Assembly: GCA_022843955.1 (NCBI GenBank)
Contig: JALHMQ010000016.1
Location: forward strand, 1-64,000
DNA from: Burkholderiaceae bacterium
GTDB taxonomy: Bacteria; Pseudomonadota; Gammaproteobacteria; Burkholderiales; Burkholderiaceae_F
Length of the DNA: 64,000 nucleotides
Reading direction: 5' to 3'
How positions within the stretch are numbered: the first letter of the stretch is position 1; each line of letters starts with the position of its first letter. Shown piece by piece: positions 1 through 11,392 of the stretch. The notes under the pieces are model-generated. The model ran no database searches, had not been told where the DNA came from, and saw only the letters and a program-made list of their open reading frames with translations. The position numbers and the translations under genes were made by a program.

Positions 1-55
1 GCGCCGTAAACCCGCCTTCGGGCGCTTGCTCAACGACGAAAATGATCTCGCTCAC
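1..55 (-). CDS. HicB-like small protein, N-terminus only (runs off left edge)
   Basis: Only the first 18 codons are inside the window. They start at a GTG (53-55) with a strong GGAGG Shine-Dalgarno five bases upstream. The visible peptide begins SEIIFVVEQAPEGGFTA, which resembles the opening strand of small HicB-type proteins whose fold binds RNA or the toxin HicA; many of these are misannotated in databases as 2-oxoisovalerate dehydrogenase fragments. It lies about 90 bp downstream of the Fic gene on the same strand, so the two could be co-transcribed. Identity rests on very few residues. Confidence 0.5.
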   Translation of the reverse strand, partial: MSEIIFVVEQAPEGGFTA

Positions 56-145
56 TTGGACCTCCAGAAGGGTCATCGGACTTGATTCTACGAGCCAGCG
101 CGGCAGTAACCGCGCGCTGCCACCAGCTCCTATATGTGCTAGCGC

Positions 146-1306
146 CTAGAGCGGCTCGGTCCCCTCGTTAAGTATCGAGAGGTAGCGGTCGTACGCGAAC
201 ACCCGATTGCGGCGGCCGCCTGTCAGCTCGCGGACGATGCCTGCGCTTGTGAGGGCGTCGACGGCCTTGGCCGCTGTCGGGAACGACACGGCAGCACGCT
301 GTGCCAGATCGTTGATCGTCGCCACCGGCTTGGCGCGGAGCGCGCCGTACACGCGCATCGTGCTGGCAGTGCCGCCGCTGAGCGTTGTCATCGCCTTTTC
401 GTCGCCCGCAAAAAGCGCAAGCAAGCGATGCGCGGTGTCGACGGCAGCACTGGCGGTCTGGGCAACACCGTCCAAGAAGAAGTCGAGCCATTGTTCCCAG
501 TCACCGTCACGCCTGACGTCGTCCAGCAGTCGGTAGTAGTCGGCCCGGTACTGCTTCAGGTAGAGACTGAGGTACAGCAGAGGCTGCCGAAGAACCTGCG
601 CTTCGTGCAGCATCAGGGCGATCAACAGCCGTCCCACGCGACCGTTGCCGTCCAGGAACGGATGGATGGTCTCGAACTGAACATGCGCCAAGCCGGCCCT
701 CACGATCGCGGGCAGCGTGTGCGGGTCGTGGATGAATCGCTCCAGCTCCGCCATGCAATCCTCAACGGCATGCGCAGGCGCTGGCACGAACAACGCGTTT
801 CCCGGGCGAGTACCGCCAATCCAGTTCTGTGAGCGGCGGAACTCCCCCGGAAGCTTGTCCGCTCCGCGGCCGCGGGCCAGCAATTGACCATGCACTTCAC
901 GCAGCAGGCGATTGGACAGCGGAAAGCCCGCGCGAAGGCGCGCCATGCCATGTTCCAGAGCGGCAACGTAGTTCGACACCTCCACCACGTCATCGAACGG
1001 CACGCCCGGCGCCTCATCCATCTCGAACAAAAGCAAGTCCGACAGCGACGACTGCGTGCCCTCGATCTGCGACGACAGCACCGCTTCTCGCCGCACATAG
1101 GCGTAAATGAAGAGGTCCGGGTCGGGCAGGAGTGCCGACACCCCATCGAGCCGGCCGCAGGCCAGCAGCGCCCGTTCAAGCTGAACTTGAAGCGAACCGG
1201 ACAGGTCAACGGTAGGGTTGGGTGGGAGTGGCAGCGGGATGAACGCCGCCACCCGCTCGCCGGCGATCGTCGAGACTTCTTGCCGCCCGGTTGGTCCGCG
1301 CTTCAT
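146..1306 (-). CDS. Class II Fic family protein (predicted AMPylase) with C-terminal winged helix
   Basis: Predicted Fic/DOC enzyme of 386 aa that would transfer AMP (or another nucleotide moiety) to target protein hydroxyls. The catalytic motif HPFLDGNGR begins near residue 215. An N-terminal SSQIEGT stretch near residues 78-84 fits the (S/T)xxxE(G/N) inhibitory helix, so the enzyme is class II and self-inhibited. The last ~65 residues form a winged-helix DNA-binding segment. I chose the ATG at 1306 because GAGG lies five bases upstream; the reading frame extends to 1342. It is the last complete gene on the leftward defence side of the island. Autoregulation through the C-terminal domain is plausible but inferred. 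Confidence 0.92.
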   Translation of the reverse strand: MKRGPTGRQEVSTIAGERVAAFIPLPLPPNPTVDLSGSLQVQLERALLACGRLDGVSALLPDPDLFIYAYVRREAVLSSQIEGTQSSLSDLLLFEMDEAPGVPFDDVVEVSNYVAALEHGMARLRAGFPLSNRLLREVHGQLLARGRGADKLPGEFRRSQNWIGGTRPGNALFVPAPAHAVEDCMAELERFIHDPHTLPAIVRAGLAHVQFETIHPFLDGNGRVGRLLIALMLHEAQVLRQPLLYLSLYLKQYRADYYRLLDDVRRDGDWEQWLDFFLDGVAQTASAAVDTAHRLLALFAGDEKAMTTLSGGTASTMRVYGALRAKPVATINDLAQRAAVSFPTAAKAVDALTSAGIVRELTGGRRNRVFAYDRYLSILNEGTEPL

Positions 1307-1325
1307 CGACACCTCGTGAAAGCGA

Positions 1326-1376
1326 GCTTTAATAGCGGGCACAGCCTATCAAAGAATCTTCCATTTCGCTTTAATA
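1326..1376. promoter_or_regulatory. Paired direct repeats upstream of the Fic gene
   Basis: GCTTTAATA occurs at 1326-1334 and again at 1368-1376, exactly 42 bp apart (four helical turns), in the otherwise AT-richer leader just upstream of the Fic start. The spacing suits a dimeric or cooperative regulator, perhaps the Fic protein's own winged helix. This is inference from spacing only. Confidence 0.25.
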
Positions 1377-1432
1377 AGCCGGGTGCTGCCGCCCACTGCA
1401 CTGTCCTTCAACCCCAGCAAGCGCCTTCAACC

Positions 1433-1984
1433 TCACTGACACCACTGCCGCTCGCAGGGAATGCCGTCACCATCGCCGTCCATCTGCGTGCCGGGACAGT
1501 TCCGCAGGAAGAACGTGGCCTCCGCGCATGACGTCATCTGGCTGCAGTGCGTGCGGCCGTCGCAGCGGTACGCAGGCGATGTCACGCGAGCGGGCTGGGT
1601 CGGCGCTGTGTCAGTCTGCGGCGCGGCAGGTGCGCGGCTGCGGGTGAATTGCATGACGCCATAGCCACCGCCGCCGATCAGCATGGCGGCCATCACCGCA
1701 GGCACCAGCGAGCTGCGTCGCCTGGGCGCCGATGCCCGGCGAGGCTCTCGCGTCCGCAGCGGAGGCGCGGGCCGGCGAGCGCCCGGCCGCTGCACGTGCA
1801 CCGCGCGCTTCTTGCCATCGCCAGCGGGCTCGACCTCGAAGGTCAGTGCCTCACCCACCTGCGGGCGCGCACCGCCTTCAAACGCCGAGATGTGCACGAA
1901 CACCGGCTCGCCGCCCTTGAGCGGCGTGATGAAGCCAAAGCCGCGCTCGTCGTTCCACTTGTCTAGCTTGCCGTCGAATCGCAT
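1433..1984 (-). CDS. Cold-shock domain / transmembrane / excalibur fusion protein
   Basis: 183 aa with three parts. Residues 1-68 are a cold-shock domain with the RNP-like KWNDERGFGFI and VFVHISAF motifs that bind single-stranded nucleic acid. A basic linker leads to a single hydrophobic segment near residues 94-112. The C-terminus (about 138-183) is an excalibur-type calcium-binding domain with DGDGDGIPCE and several cysteines. The cold-shock domain should face the cytoplasm and the excalibur domain the periplasm. It sits between the Fic gene and a membrane/coiled-coil gene on the same strand. Function is unknown; the architecture is recognisable from other proteobacteria. Confidence 0.85.
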   Translation of the reverse strand: MRFDGKLDKWNDERGFGFITPLKGGEPVFVHISAFEGGARPQVGEALTFEVEPAGDGKKRAVHVQRPGARRPAPPLRTREPRRASAPRRRSSLVPAVMAAMLIGGGGYGVMQFTRSRAPAAPQTDTAPTQPARVTSPAYRCDGRTHCSQMTSCAEATFFLRNCPGTQMDGDGDGIPCERQWCQ

Positions 1985-2037
1985 GCAGTCCCCCTAGCGC
2001 ACCGTCGAACTACGCGACGCAGTGGTCCACTCATCAG

Positions 2038-2511
2038 CTACAGCTCACCTGCCGCCCACTGTTTATCGAACGCTTTCTTCGCGCGCAGATGCTCGTTTGC
2101 GCACTCCATAGTCGCGCTGTTGTCCGGGTTCTTGCAGAACGGCGAGGGCACGTAAAACTTCGCCCAACTCGCTTCACGCCGCGCAACCTCAGCGTTCAAT
2201 GCGGCGATCTGGTTGGCCTCGGCTTGCTCTTGCCGGCGCTTGGCTTCCACGCGCTCCGCTTTCTCTCGTTCAGCCCGTGCTTGCGCCTGCGCCGCCATGT
2301 CCTGCGCCTGTTGCTGAATGCGGCTGGTTGTCCTGGTGACGGTCTCGGTCGCGGTCTGCACCACGAAACGCTGATACCAAACCAAGACCCCAAGCAAACA
2401 AGCGGTGGTGACGAGCATCCCCACGACCCAGATGATGGTCTTGCGAAGAAACTGACCCTCCGACTCACCGCTGCGAAACGGATCAGGGCCGTAGCTGCGT
2501 TTGGGCATCAA
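2038..2511 (-). CDS. Membrane-anchored coiled-coil protein of unknown function
   Basis: 157 aa, family not recognised. After a short charged N-terminus there is one transmembrane segment (about residues 24-46), then a long alanine/glutamine/arginine-rich coiled coil (about 55-115). The C-terminal stretch is compact and conserved-looking, with two cysteines (FCKNPDN and MECANEHL). The topology suggests a single-pass protein with a coiled stalk. It begins 31 bases after the hsdR stop, so it may be the distal gene of the restriction operon. An anchoring or scaffolding role for neighbouring proteins is only a guess. Confidence 0.65.
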   Translation of the reverse strand: MMPKRSYGPDPFRSGESEGQFLRKTIIWVVGMLVTTACLLGVLVWYQRFVVQTATETVTRTTSRIQQQAQDMAAQAQARAEREKAERVEAKRRQEQAEANQIAALNAEVARREASWAKFYVPSPFCKNPDNSATMECANEHLRAKKAFDKQWAAGEL

Positions 2512-2542
2512 TTCCCCTGTGTCCGTCTTCTCGATGGTCTAG

Positions 2543-5695
<3,153 letters not shown>

Positions 5696-5740
5696 GCCGG
5701 GCCGTCCCGCCCGGAAAGGTGCAAGGCGTCGGCCACGAGT

Positions 5741-6325
5741 TCACTCACGTCGGCCACCGCTCGATGGATCCAGTCTTGAGCCAAAACACCAGCGGTCCTG
5801 CGCCGGTTGTGCCGCCAAAGCGAGCCCGGCTACGCCCAACTTTGCCAACGCCGCTGCGCGATTCAGATGCGCGGCAATGGCGGCACCATGTACCACCAGC
5901 ACAAGCGACCGTTGCCAGTCTTCGGGCGGGACCTCGCCTGCGGCCAAGACTAATTGCCCGATCGCCTTGTATAGCTTCTGCTCGGGTTGCCCAGTCGAAG
6001 CGCCTTCGACCTCAGCGATCACCAGTCTTCGCTTGTCCGGATGCATCGCCACGATGTCACGGTCGCCGTTCACTCTAGGTAGTCTGAGATTCTCAAACCA
6101 CGCGCGCCGCTCACCCCCAACAACCACGCTGAGTTTTTCGAGTGCCGCCCGGACTCGCTGGGCATCGCGCTGCATCGCCGCCTGCTGCTGTCGAGCCTCG
6201 TCGCTCGTGCGCGCGCCGCCCGTGCGGCCTTCCTCGGAAGCATCGATGTCGACGAACACCTGCCACCCAGCCGCAGGCGGGCAATAGCGCCGAACGAACT
6301 CAAGCTTCACTTCGGGCTGGAACAC
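5741..6325 (-). CDS. Small nuclease-fold-like protein of unknown function
   Basis: 194 aa, not assigned to a named family. The central part reads like a PD-(D/E)XK core: Asp90 in GDRDIVAM, then RLVIAEVEG with Glu105 and Glu107, then a helix with [13 protein letters not shown]. The usual ExK is here ExE, so it could be a variant nuclease or an inactive binding domain. It begins 15 bases after the Nmad2 stop and ends 45 bases before hsdR, so it is probably co-expressed with both. Its place next to modification-associated domains suggests a part in modified-DNA metabolism, which is inference. Confidence 0.6.
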   Translation of the reverse strand: MFQPEVKLEFVRRYCPPAAGWQVFVDIDASEEGRTGGARTSDEARQQQAAMQRDAQRVRAALEKLSVVVGGERRAWFENLRLPRVNGDRDIVAMHPDKRRLVIAEVEGASTGQPEQKLYKAIGQLVLAAGEVPPEDWQRSLVLVVHGAAIAAHLNRAAALAKLGVAGLALAAQPAQDRWCFGSRLDPSSGGRRE

Positions 6326-6340
6326 TGAGCGTTGCTCCCG

Positions 6341-7006
6341 TCAACAGCGACTTGCAGCGTCGTCCGCCCCCTTTGGGCTCCTCCGCTCGACACTACCGCA
6401 GTTGCCCCCGCGCAGGCTGACCAACGGATCCGCCGGACTCGTCGGGCGCCCCAAGCAGCGAGCGCGGTGAGCGGCCCACGTCTCGTCCTTGAGTGCCAAT
6501 AGCTGCTGCTGCAACGCTTCACTGTGATGCAGCCGGTGCCCCTGCTTCAGCCCTTCGATGACCCGCTTCAGCGCCGGGAAGCGCAGCTTGTAGCCAGCGG
6601 TTCCAGCGCCGCCGAAATAGCGGAAGTCCGTGCTCAGCAGAACGACGGCTCGGGGGTAGCGCGGAGCCCGTCCGAGGTCGTGTACGAGATCGCCTGGCCT
6701 CGCGTGGAACAGCGCATCTTTGCGCCGCTCGAACGCGCCCCCTCGCCGCTGGTAAATGCGATCGATGCGGCGCGCGAAACGCGTGTCCTCGTAGTACCGG
6801 CCATCGCGGACGACTTCAGTGACCCGTGCGATGTAGATCAAGCGGTTGTCCAAGTGCAGTGCGTTTGCGGCGAATCCGAATACGACATCGTCCTGTTGGG
6901 CCGAGGTGCGGATCATCGGCTTGCAAATCGCAAGAGACAGCAGTCCGCGCTGCACGCAAGGCGCGGCGCCCGAGTCGTTCGTCATCTTGTAGAAGAACAC
7001 CCGCAC
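6341..7006 (-). CDS. Nmad2-like protein (nucleotide modification associated domain 2)
   Basis: 221 aa. The opening YKMTNDSGAAPCV, the following LAICKPMIR block and the NRLIYIARVTEV strand match the Nmad2 domain, a family linked by gene neighbourhood to modified DNA bases in phages and bacteria; its biochemistry is unproven. The last ~40 residues look unstructured. It lies 15 bases downstream of the Nmad3-like gene. Nmad2 and Nmad3 together in a type I restriction operon suggest sensing or processing of modified nucleotides. The family call is from memory of the domain pattern, not a search. Confidence 0.72.
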   Translation of the reverse strand: MRVFFYKMTNDSGAAPCVQRGLLSLAICKPMIRTSAQQDDVVFGFAANALHLDNRLIYIARVTEVVRDGRYYEDTRFARRIDRIYQRRGGAFERRKDALFHARPGDLVHDLGRAPRYPRAVVLLSTDFRYFGGAGTAGYKLRFPALKRVIEGLKQGHRLHHSEALQQQLLALKDETWAAHRARCLGRPTSPADPLVSLRGGNCGSVERRSPKGADDAASRC

Positions 7007-7021
7007 GTCTGGTCCCTTCCG

Positions 7022-7735
7022 TCACGGGTTGTTCGCCGCAACCAGTTCGGGCTGCTGCACTTCGAACCACGCCTTGAACCGCTCCGGTGCCAAGAATTGG
7101 GGCAGCCGTGCACTGCGTTGCAGCCAGCCGTCTTTGACCGACAAACCACCCCAAACGTCTAGTAGATCTTTGCGCACACGATAGGCGCCAGCACGCCAAT
7201 CTCCGATCGCGATGCACTGGCGCAGCCGGCCGGACTCGCCTGGCCGACCGATGACCACCAGGTCGTCTGCACACGGGGCAAGCACGCGCCGCGTATGCGC
7301 GTTGATGTCGCGCTGCGCCTGGGGCACCTCGCGCGCGAGAACCATGCTGTCGACCACCAGCAAGCCGATCAGCGCGTAGACCAGTTTCCCGTCATCGCGC
7401 ACGTCGGCCAGCGCCGCATAGAACACCACCCAGTCGCCTGCGGCCAGTCGAGAGCGCAACTGCCGCGCACGCTCGCCTTGGTCGCCGTATGTCAGATGCA
7501 GAAAGTCCGGGTCCAGGTGCATGTGACGCCCATGCAGATGCGGTGGCAGCGGGCGATCAATGGCGTTCAGCGCAGGCCCGAGCGCGGCGTACGGCCGCTC
7601 GTGGCCAGGATGAACCGGCGCGTTCTCGGGAATAGCCACGTAGACGAAATCGCGTGTCTCGCCGTCGACCGCACTGTTCCAGCGTCCGCCGCCGTCCGAC
7701 AGGTCAGCACCCACGCGGACCAACAGCGCGTTCAT
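7022..7735 (-). CDS. Nmad3-like protein (nucleotide modification associated domain 3)
   Basis: 237 aa starting at the ATG at 7735; an upstream in-frame TTG exists but the ATG overlaps the previous stop codon as TGATG, implying translational coupling. Blocks LLVRVGADLSDGG, FVYVAIPE, GRHMHLDPDFLHLTYGD and VVFYAAL fit the Nmad3 domain, which occurs with DNA-base modification systems. The exact role of the domain is not established. It follows the 48-codon HsdR-like relic and precedes the Nmad2 gene. Confidence 0.72.
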   Translation of the reverse strand: MNALLVRVGADLSDGGGRWNSAVDGETRDFVYVAIPENAPVHPGHERPYAALGPALNAIDRPLPPHLHGRHMHLDPDFLHLTYGDQGERARQLRSRLAAGDWVVFYAALADVRDDGKLVYALIGLLVVDSMVLAREVPQAQRDINAHTRRVLAPCADDLVVIGRPGESGRLRQCIAIGDWRAGAYRVRKDLLDVWGGLSVKDGWLQRSARLPQFLAPERFKAWFEVQQPELVAANNP

Positions 7736-7881
7736 CAAGCCACCACCAGGACGCAATGCTGGGTGTATGTCACATGCAGTTCAGTGGAGGCGAGCGCCGC
7801 GCCGTTGCAGGCCTGCCAGCCAGCGCGCTCTAGCCACGCCAGTGCAGCCTTCTCGACAACCAGTTCGCCGAGGGCGGACAT
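7735..7881 (-). pseudogene. 48-codon relic resembling an HsdR N-terminus
   Basis: This ORF begins at ATG 7879-7881, four bases after the darG stop, and ends in a TGA overlapping the Nmad3 ATG. Its peptide carries [15 protein letters not shown], which matches [15 protein letters not shown] at the start of the intact HsdR in this window; beyond that the similarity fades. The two DNA sequences differ at many third positions, so it is not a recent copy of the resident hsdR but probably the truncated start of another hsdR allele. It may persist because it keeps Nmad3 translation coupled. Confidence 0.6.
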
Positions 7882-7885
7882 CGGC

Positions 7886-9004
7886 CTAGGCGGCTTCGAG
7901 CAGTTCTTCGCTGACCTGCGCCTTCATCCAACCCAGAAGTACCAGGTTGCGGATGGCGTTGGCCACGGCGAGATGCTTCTCCTCGCTGTGCCAAGCCTTC
8001 TTCCACTCGAGGATGTAGTCGAAAATGTCCTGCTCTGTAACGGCGTCCGCTCCGCGCGCCTGTTTTACCTGGCGGCTGGCGTAAAGGACGGTCAACACTT
8101 CTTCGGCCTGCTCAGTGCTCTTGATGCGGCTAAAGAGGTCCACGGCCTTTGCGATGCGCTTCTGATGTGCCTGAATCTGCGTTGCGAACTTGGGCCGGTC
8201 CTGCTCGTACTGCGGACCCACCGTCAACGCCACCATCCGCCCAAGCGGCTTCTCCAGCAGCCAGTTGCGATTGGCCATCTCATGCAGCGCCAGCTTCACC
8301 TCGGCAGAAAACGGCCCGTAACTGCCCTTGCCGAACTGAAAGCCAGTGGGCACGCCCATCTCCGTCAGTACGTAGCAGAGCTTCTGGAAGATCGTGCGAC
8401 CGATCGGGTTTGCATAAGGCTGGGCCTGAACTTCGCGCAGCACCTCCACAAGCGCCACCCAGTCCGGGTTCAGCTTCTCGGTACGACGGCCCTTGCCCGA
8501 CAAGGACATCTGCGCCGGCGCCGCAAGGAACTCCTCGGTGAGCTGATGCGCAGGCGTGCCGAACGGGGCGTAGACCGCCACGTCGAACGGTGCGTCGTGC
8601 AGCTTGCGATAGATCAGCGGGCCGACCTCGCTCCACTCGAGGCCCCCGTTCCCGCACCCCAAAGGCGGCAGCGCAAGGCTGCGGACGCCCCAGCCCTCTG
8701 CATGGGCGACCAGGTTGTCCAATCCGCCCTCGATGTCGGCCACGCGTGACGGCGACCGCCAGTGGTCCTTGGTTGGGAAATTCACGATCGAAGCACCCGC
8801 CACGTCTTGGTAGAGGTACGGCTCGCCCAACCGCACGCCCCTTGCCGCGCAGCGGCGTTGGTAGTCCTCGAACATCGCGGGCCAACGCTTCTTGAACTCC
8901 AGCGCCACGCCCTTGCCCATCACGCCAACGCAATTGACGGTGTTGACAAGGGTTTGCGCCTGGCTCGCGAACAGGTCGCCGATCAGTGCCTTGAACATGC
9001 CCAT
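7886..9004 (-). CDS. darG: DarG antitoxin (macrodomain DNA ADP-ribose hydrolase)
   Basis: 372 aa. Residues 1-150 form a macrodomain that removes ADP-ribose from DNA, shown by VNTVNCVGVMGKGVALEF near the N-terminus and the LPPLGCGNGGL loop. The remaining C-terminal part contains the TIFQKLCYVLTEMG segment seen in DarG proteins, thought to bind and block DarT. It starts 12 bases after the darT stop, the standard toxin-antitoxin order. DarTG pairs act as abortive-infection defence against phage in other bacteria. Both partners look complete. Confidence 0.85.
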   Translation of the reverse strand: MGMFKALIGDLFASQAQTLVNTVNCVGVMGKGVALEFKKRWPAMFEDYQRRCAARGVRLGEPYLYQDVAGASIVNFPTKDHWRSPSRVADIEGGLDNLVAHAEGWGVRSLALPPLGCGNGGLEWSEVGPLIYRKLHDAPFDVAVYAPFGTPAHQLTEEFLAAPAQMSLSGKGRRTEKLNPDWVALVEVLREVQAQPYANPIGRTIFQKLCYVLTEMGVPTGFQFGKGSYGPFSAEVKLALHEMANRNWLLEKPLGRMVALTVGPQYEQDRPKFATQIQAHQKRIAKAVDLFSRIKSTEQAEEVLTVLYASRQVKQARGADAVTEQDIFDYILEWKKAWHSEEKHLAVANAIRNLVLLGWMKAQVSEELLEAA

Positions 9005-9016
9005 AGTGTGCCCTTG

Positions 9017-9604
9017 TCAGCGAAAGAACAGAACCGGATTCACGAGAATCGGCAGCGTGCAGCCCGACGCAGCCAGACGCGCCTGCGCCGCCGAATCGAC
9101 CACGTACGCTCCCAAGATAGACCCCGCCTCCACCCGGTGCGGCACGAGAACCTCGGCGCACTTGCGCGACTTGTGACGCCAGTAGGCGATCTGGTCGCCA
9201 GGGTGCCGCCAGTCCATCGCAAAGATGTCGTCCCAGTCGAGCAGTTGCCACTGGGCAGGCGCATAGAAGCGCACATAGTCGCTCGCGGCGTTCTGGTCCG
9301 TGATCACCGTACCGGGCAGGGCGAGCACCTGCGTCGAGACACGCAGGACGCACAGCTCATTGGCTTCCGGCAGGCGCTTGTGGAGCATCGGGTTGCGCGC
9401 GTGGAAGTAGAGGTTCGCATACTGATGCAGCTTGAGACCGCCGGGCACTTGCTTGAGGTCGCGGCGGTCCTGAACCGGCTGCAACGCGACGGAGTGGTGC
9501 TGAAGTTTCGCGGCGCGTTCGTACGACAACAGCCCATGCGCGAGGACCGACGACACATTGGCCACCGGCATGATGCTGTGAAGTTCCGTGACGCGCGGGT
9601 CCAT
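9017..9604 (-). CDS. darT: DarT toxin (DNA thymidine ADP-ribosyltransferase, DUF4433)
   Basis: 195 aa, typical for DarT. The family attaches ADP-ribose from NAD+ to thymidines in single-stranded DNA. Visible landmarks are HSIMPVANVSSVLAHGLLSY at the start, QDRRDL with the candidate NAD-binding arginine near 47, the YFHARNPML block near 66-74 and the candidate catalytic glutamate in KCAEVLVP near residue 151. It lies 24 bases downstream of the DUF262 gene and directly before darG, which should neutralise it. No truncation is seen. Confidence 0.85.
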   Translation of the reverse strand: MDPRVTELHSIMPVANVSSVLAHGLLSYERAAKLQHHSVALQPVQDRRDLKQVPGGLKLHQYANLYFHARNPMLHKRLPEANELCVLRVSTQVLALPGTVITDQNAASDYVRFYAPAQWQLLDWDDIFAMDWRHPGDQIAYWRHKSRKCAEVLVPHRVEAGSILGAYVVDSAAQARLAASGCTLPILVNPVLFFR

Positions 9605-9628
9605 GACTTGAGATTCGGCTACCTTGCC

Positions 9629-11392
9629 CTACAGACTCTCGAACCCACGCCGGATGATGCCGGCCATCAGACGGCGGCGCACGGTCAGAAAGTCCGCGTA
9701 GCCGAGCGACTCCCAGTGGTCAGGCAGGGCGTGCAGTTCGTGCATCCGCTGCCACTCGTCGGGCTTGAACCTCAACTGGATCTTCGCGACGTAGACGCTT
9801 GGCGGGTCGTCGCTGATACCGATGTTCTCTGGCCATTCGAGCAGCGCGAAGTTCGCCATCTGGTTGATGACCTTGAGGTCCGTTTCGCCCTGCGCTTCCT
9901 GCCATGCGCGCGGGAACAAGTGGTGGCGCTCCAGTGGCTTCTTCTTTGTCTTCAACGCCGGGTCGATCAGATCGCTCACCTTCTTGTGCGAGAACAGCAC
10001 GGGCGCACCAAGCCGGTTCTGGGCGGCCACGTAGGCGAAGAGTTCCGGATTGCGCGCAGACGAGCTTTCGAGCGCGGCCGGCAGCGTGATCGTCCAGAAG
10101 TCGTTCGTCAGCGCGCTGGCCATCAACTCTTCGAGCACGGCCACAAAGGGCTGCGCCTCGCCGATGCCCCTGACGCGATTCAGGTCCCCGTCCATCACGG
10201 TTTCCGGTGAGCTGGTGTAGCGGCCCGTGAGGCTCGCGAAGAAGAACCAGCGCCCGATCAGTTTCTGCAGTTGATGCTCGGGAACGCCGCAGCGGATGCG
10301 GCCGATCAGATAGAACGCGTAGGCGTAGAGCAGTGCGTTCTGCGAAGAGATCATCTCGCCGCTGCGGTAGCCCGCGCCGATCAGGGCGCTCAGGAACTGG
10401 TGCCAGTGCTTGAGGTCGAGCACCCGCGCCTGCGCCTCCTTCAGCACGGCGAACTGCTGATCGCGACGCTCTGGCGAAAAGACTCCCGTCTCAAGGTCCT
10501 TGCCGCGCAGCACTTGGTAGACGCTCTTGAGCCGGCCTCTTTCGAAGCCGAGCGCGACCGATACGCGCAGCAACTGATCGGAATCGGGCTCGATAAAGTG
10601 ATTGAAGGGCGAAGCGCCCGAGCCCGGCGCAGGCGGCTGCCGTGAGGCCCGGCAGAAGCTCTCCAGCGCGGCGCGCCCTTCGTCCCAGAAGACGGAAAGC
10701 AACGTCAGGATGAAGTCGGCCTGGTTGAGCTTCACGCCTTCGCTGTTGATGCGGACAAAGATGTCCGCGACCTGCTCCTCATCGACCGACGATGCGATCT
10801 CCAGCGCGGTGAACGGGTACTTCTGCAGATCGAACAGCCGGTCGAGGTTATGGCTGATCTGCTCCTCTTCCTCCTCGGTCAGGCTGACCTTGGCCTTGAG
10901 GCTGGTGAGGAAGCCCTTGACCATCTGGTAGCTCGACTTGCCCGACGCCCAGAGCTCCGAGATGTTCGCGATCCACTCCGGGTCCTTGCGGACCGCGGCA
11001 TCTGCCACCTCGAACCGCCCGTCACGCGGCCGGAATGCGATCTCGATCTGACGCTCGCTGTAGTCCTCGTCGAGCACGCGCTTGCCGCGAAACACTGCGT
11101 ACAGCGAAGTGAGACGCTGCTGGCCATCGACGATCAGCCGCGACGACACGGGGTGCTGCTTTGTCCCCACGCCGATCTGCTTGGCGCCGTTGGGCTGGGC
11201 GTTCTCCCAAAACAGCAGGTAGCCAACCGGGAAGCCGCGATACATCGAATCGAACAGGTCTCGGACCTTGGCGTTCTTCCAGACGAACGGTCGCTGGATG
11301 TCGGGCAGGCCGATGTCGCCGATATCCAGGTAGTGCAGCAGGCCGGCGAGGTCGTAGTCGACGCGCTTGAAGCAGGTCTTGAGTTCGCTCAT
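9629..11392 (-). CDS. DUF262 plus HNH protein (GmrSD/SspE/BrxU-like restriction factor)
   Basis: 587 aa. The N-terminal DUF262 (ParB/sulfiredoxin-like) domain shows GLPDIQRPFVW at 28-38 and the DGQQR signature at 89-93. The C-terminus has an HNH/DUF1524-like site, LERHHLFPRAW, around residue 490, with asparagines downstream. Proteins with this layout include GmrSD, which cuts glucosylated hydroxymethylcytosine DNA, SspE, which senses phosphorothioates, and BrxU. A modification-linked, nucleotide-driven nuclease is therefore likely, but the target is unknown. The start codon overlaps the stop of the preceding 48-codon ORF as ATGA. Confidence 0.88.
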   Translation of the reverse strand: MSELKTCFKRVDYDLAGLLHYLDIGDIGLPDIQRPFVWKNAKVRDLFDSMYRGFPVGYLLFWENAQPNGAKQIGVGTKQHPVSSRLIVDGQQRLTSLYAVFRGKRVLDEDYSERQIEIAFRPRDGRFEVADAAVRKDPEWIANISELWASGKSSYQMVKGFLTSLKAKVSLTEEEEEQISHNLDRLFDLQKYPFTALEIASSVDEEQVADIFVRINSEGVKLNQADFILTLLSVFWDEGRAALESFCRASRQPPAPGSGASPFNHFIEPDSDQLLRVSVALGFERGRLKSVYQVLRGKDLETGVFSPERRDQQFAVLKEAQARVLDLKHWHQFLSALIGAGYRSGEMISSQNALLYAYAFYLIGRIRCGVPEHQLQKLIGRWFFFASLTGRYTSSPETVMDGDLNRVRGIGEAQPFVAVLEELMASALTNDFWTITLPAALESSSARNPELFAYVAAQNRLGAPVLFSHKKVSDLIDPALKTKKKPLERHHLFPRAWQEAQGETDLKVINQMANFALLEWPENIGISDDPPSVYVAKIQLRFKPDEWQRMHELHALPDHWESLGYADFLTVRRRLMAGIIRRGFESL

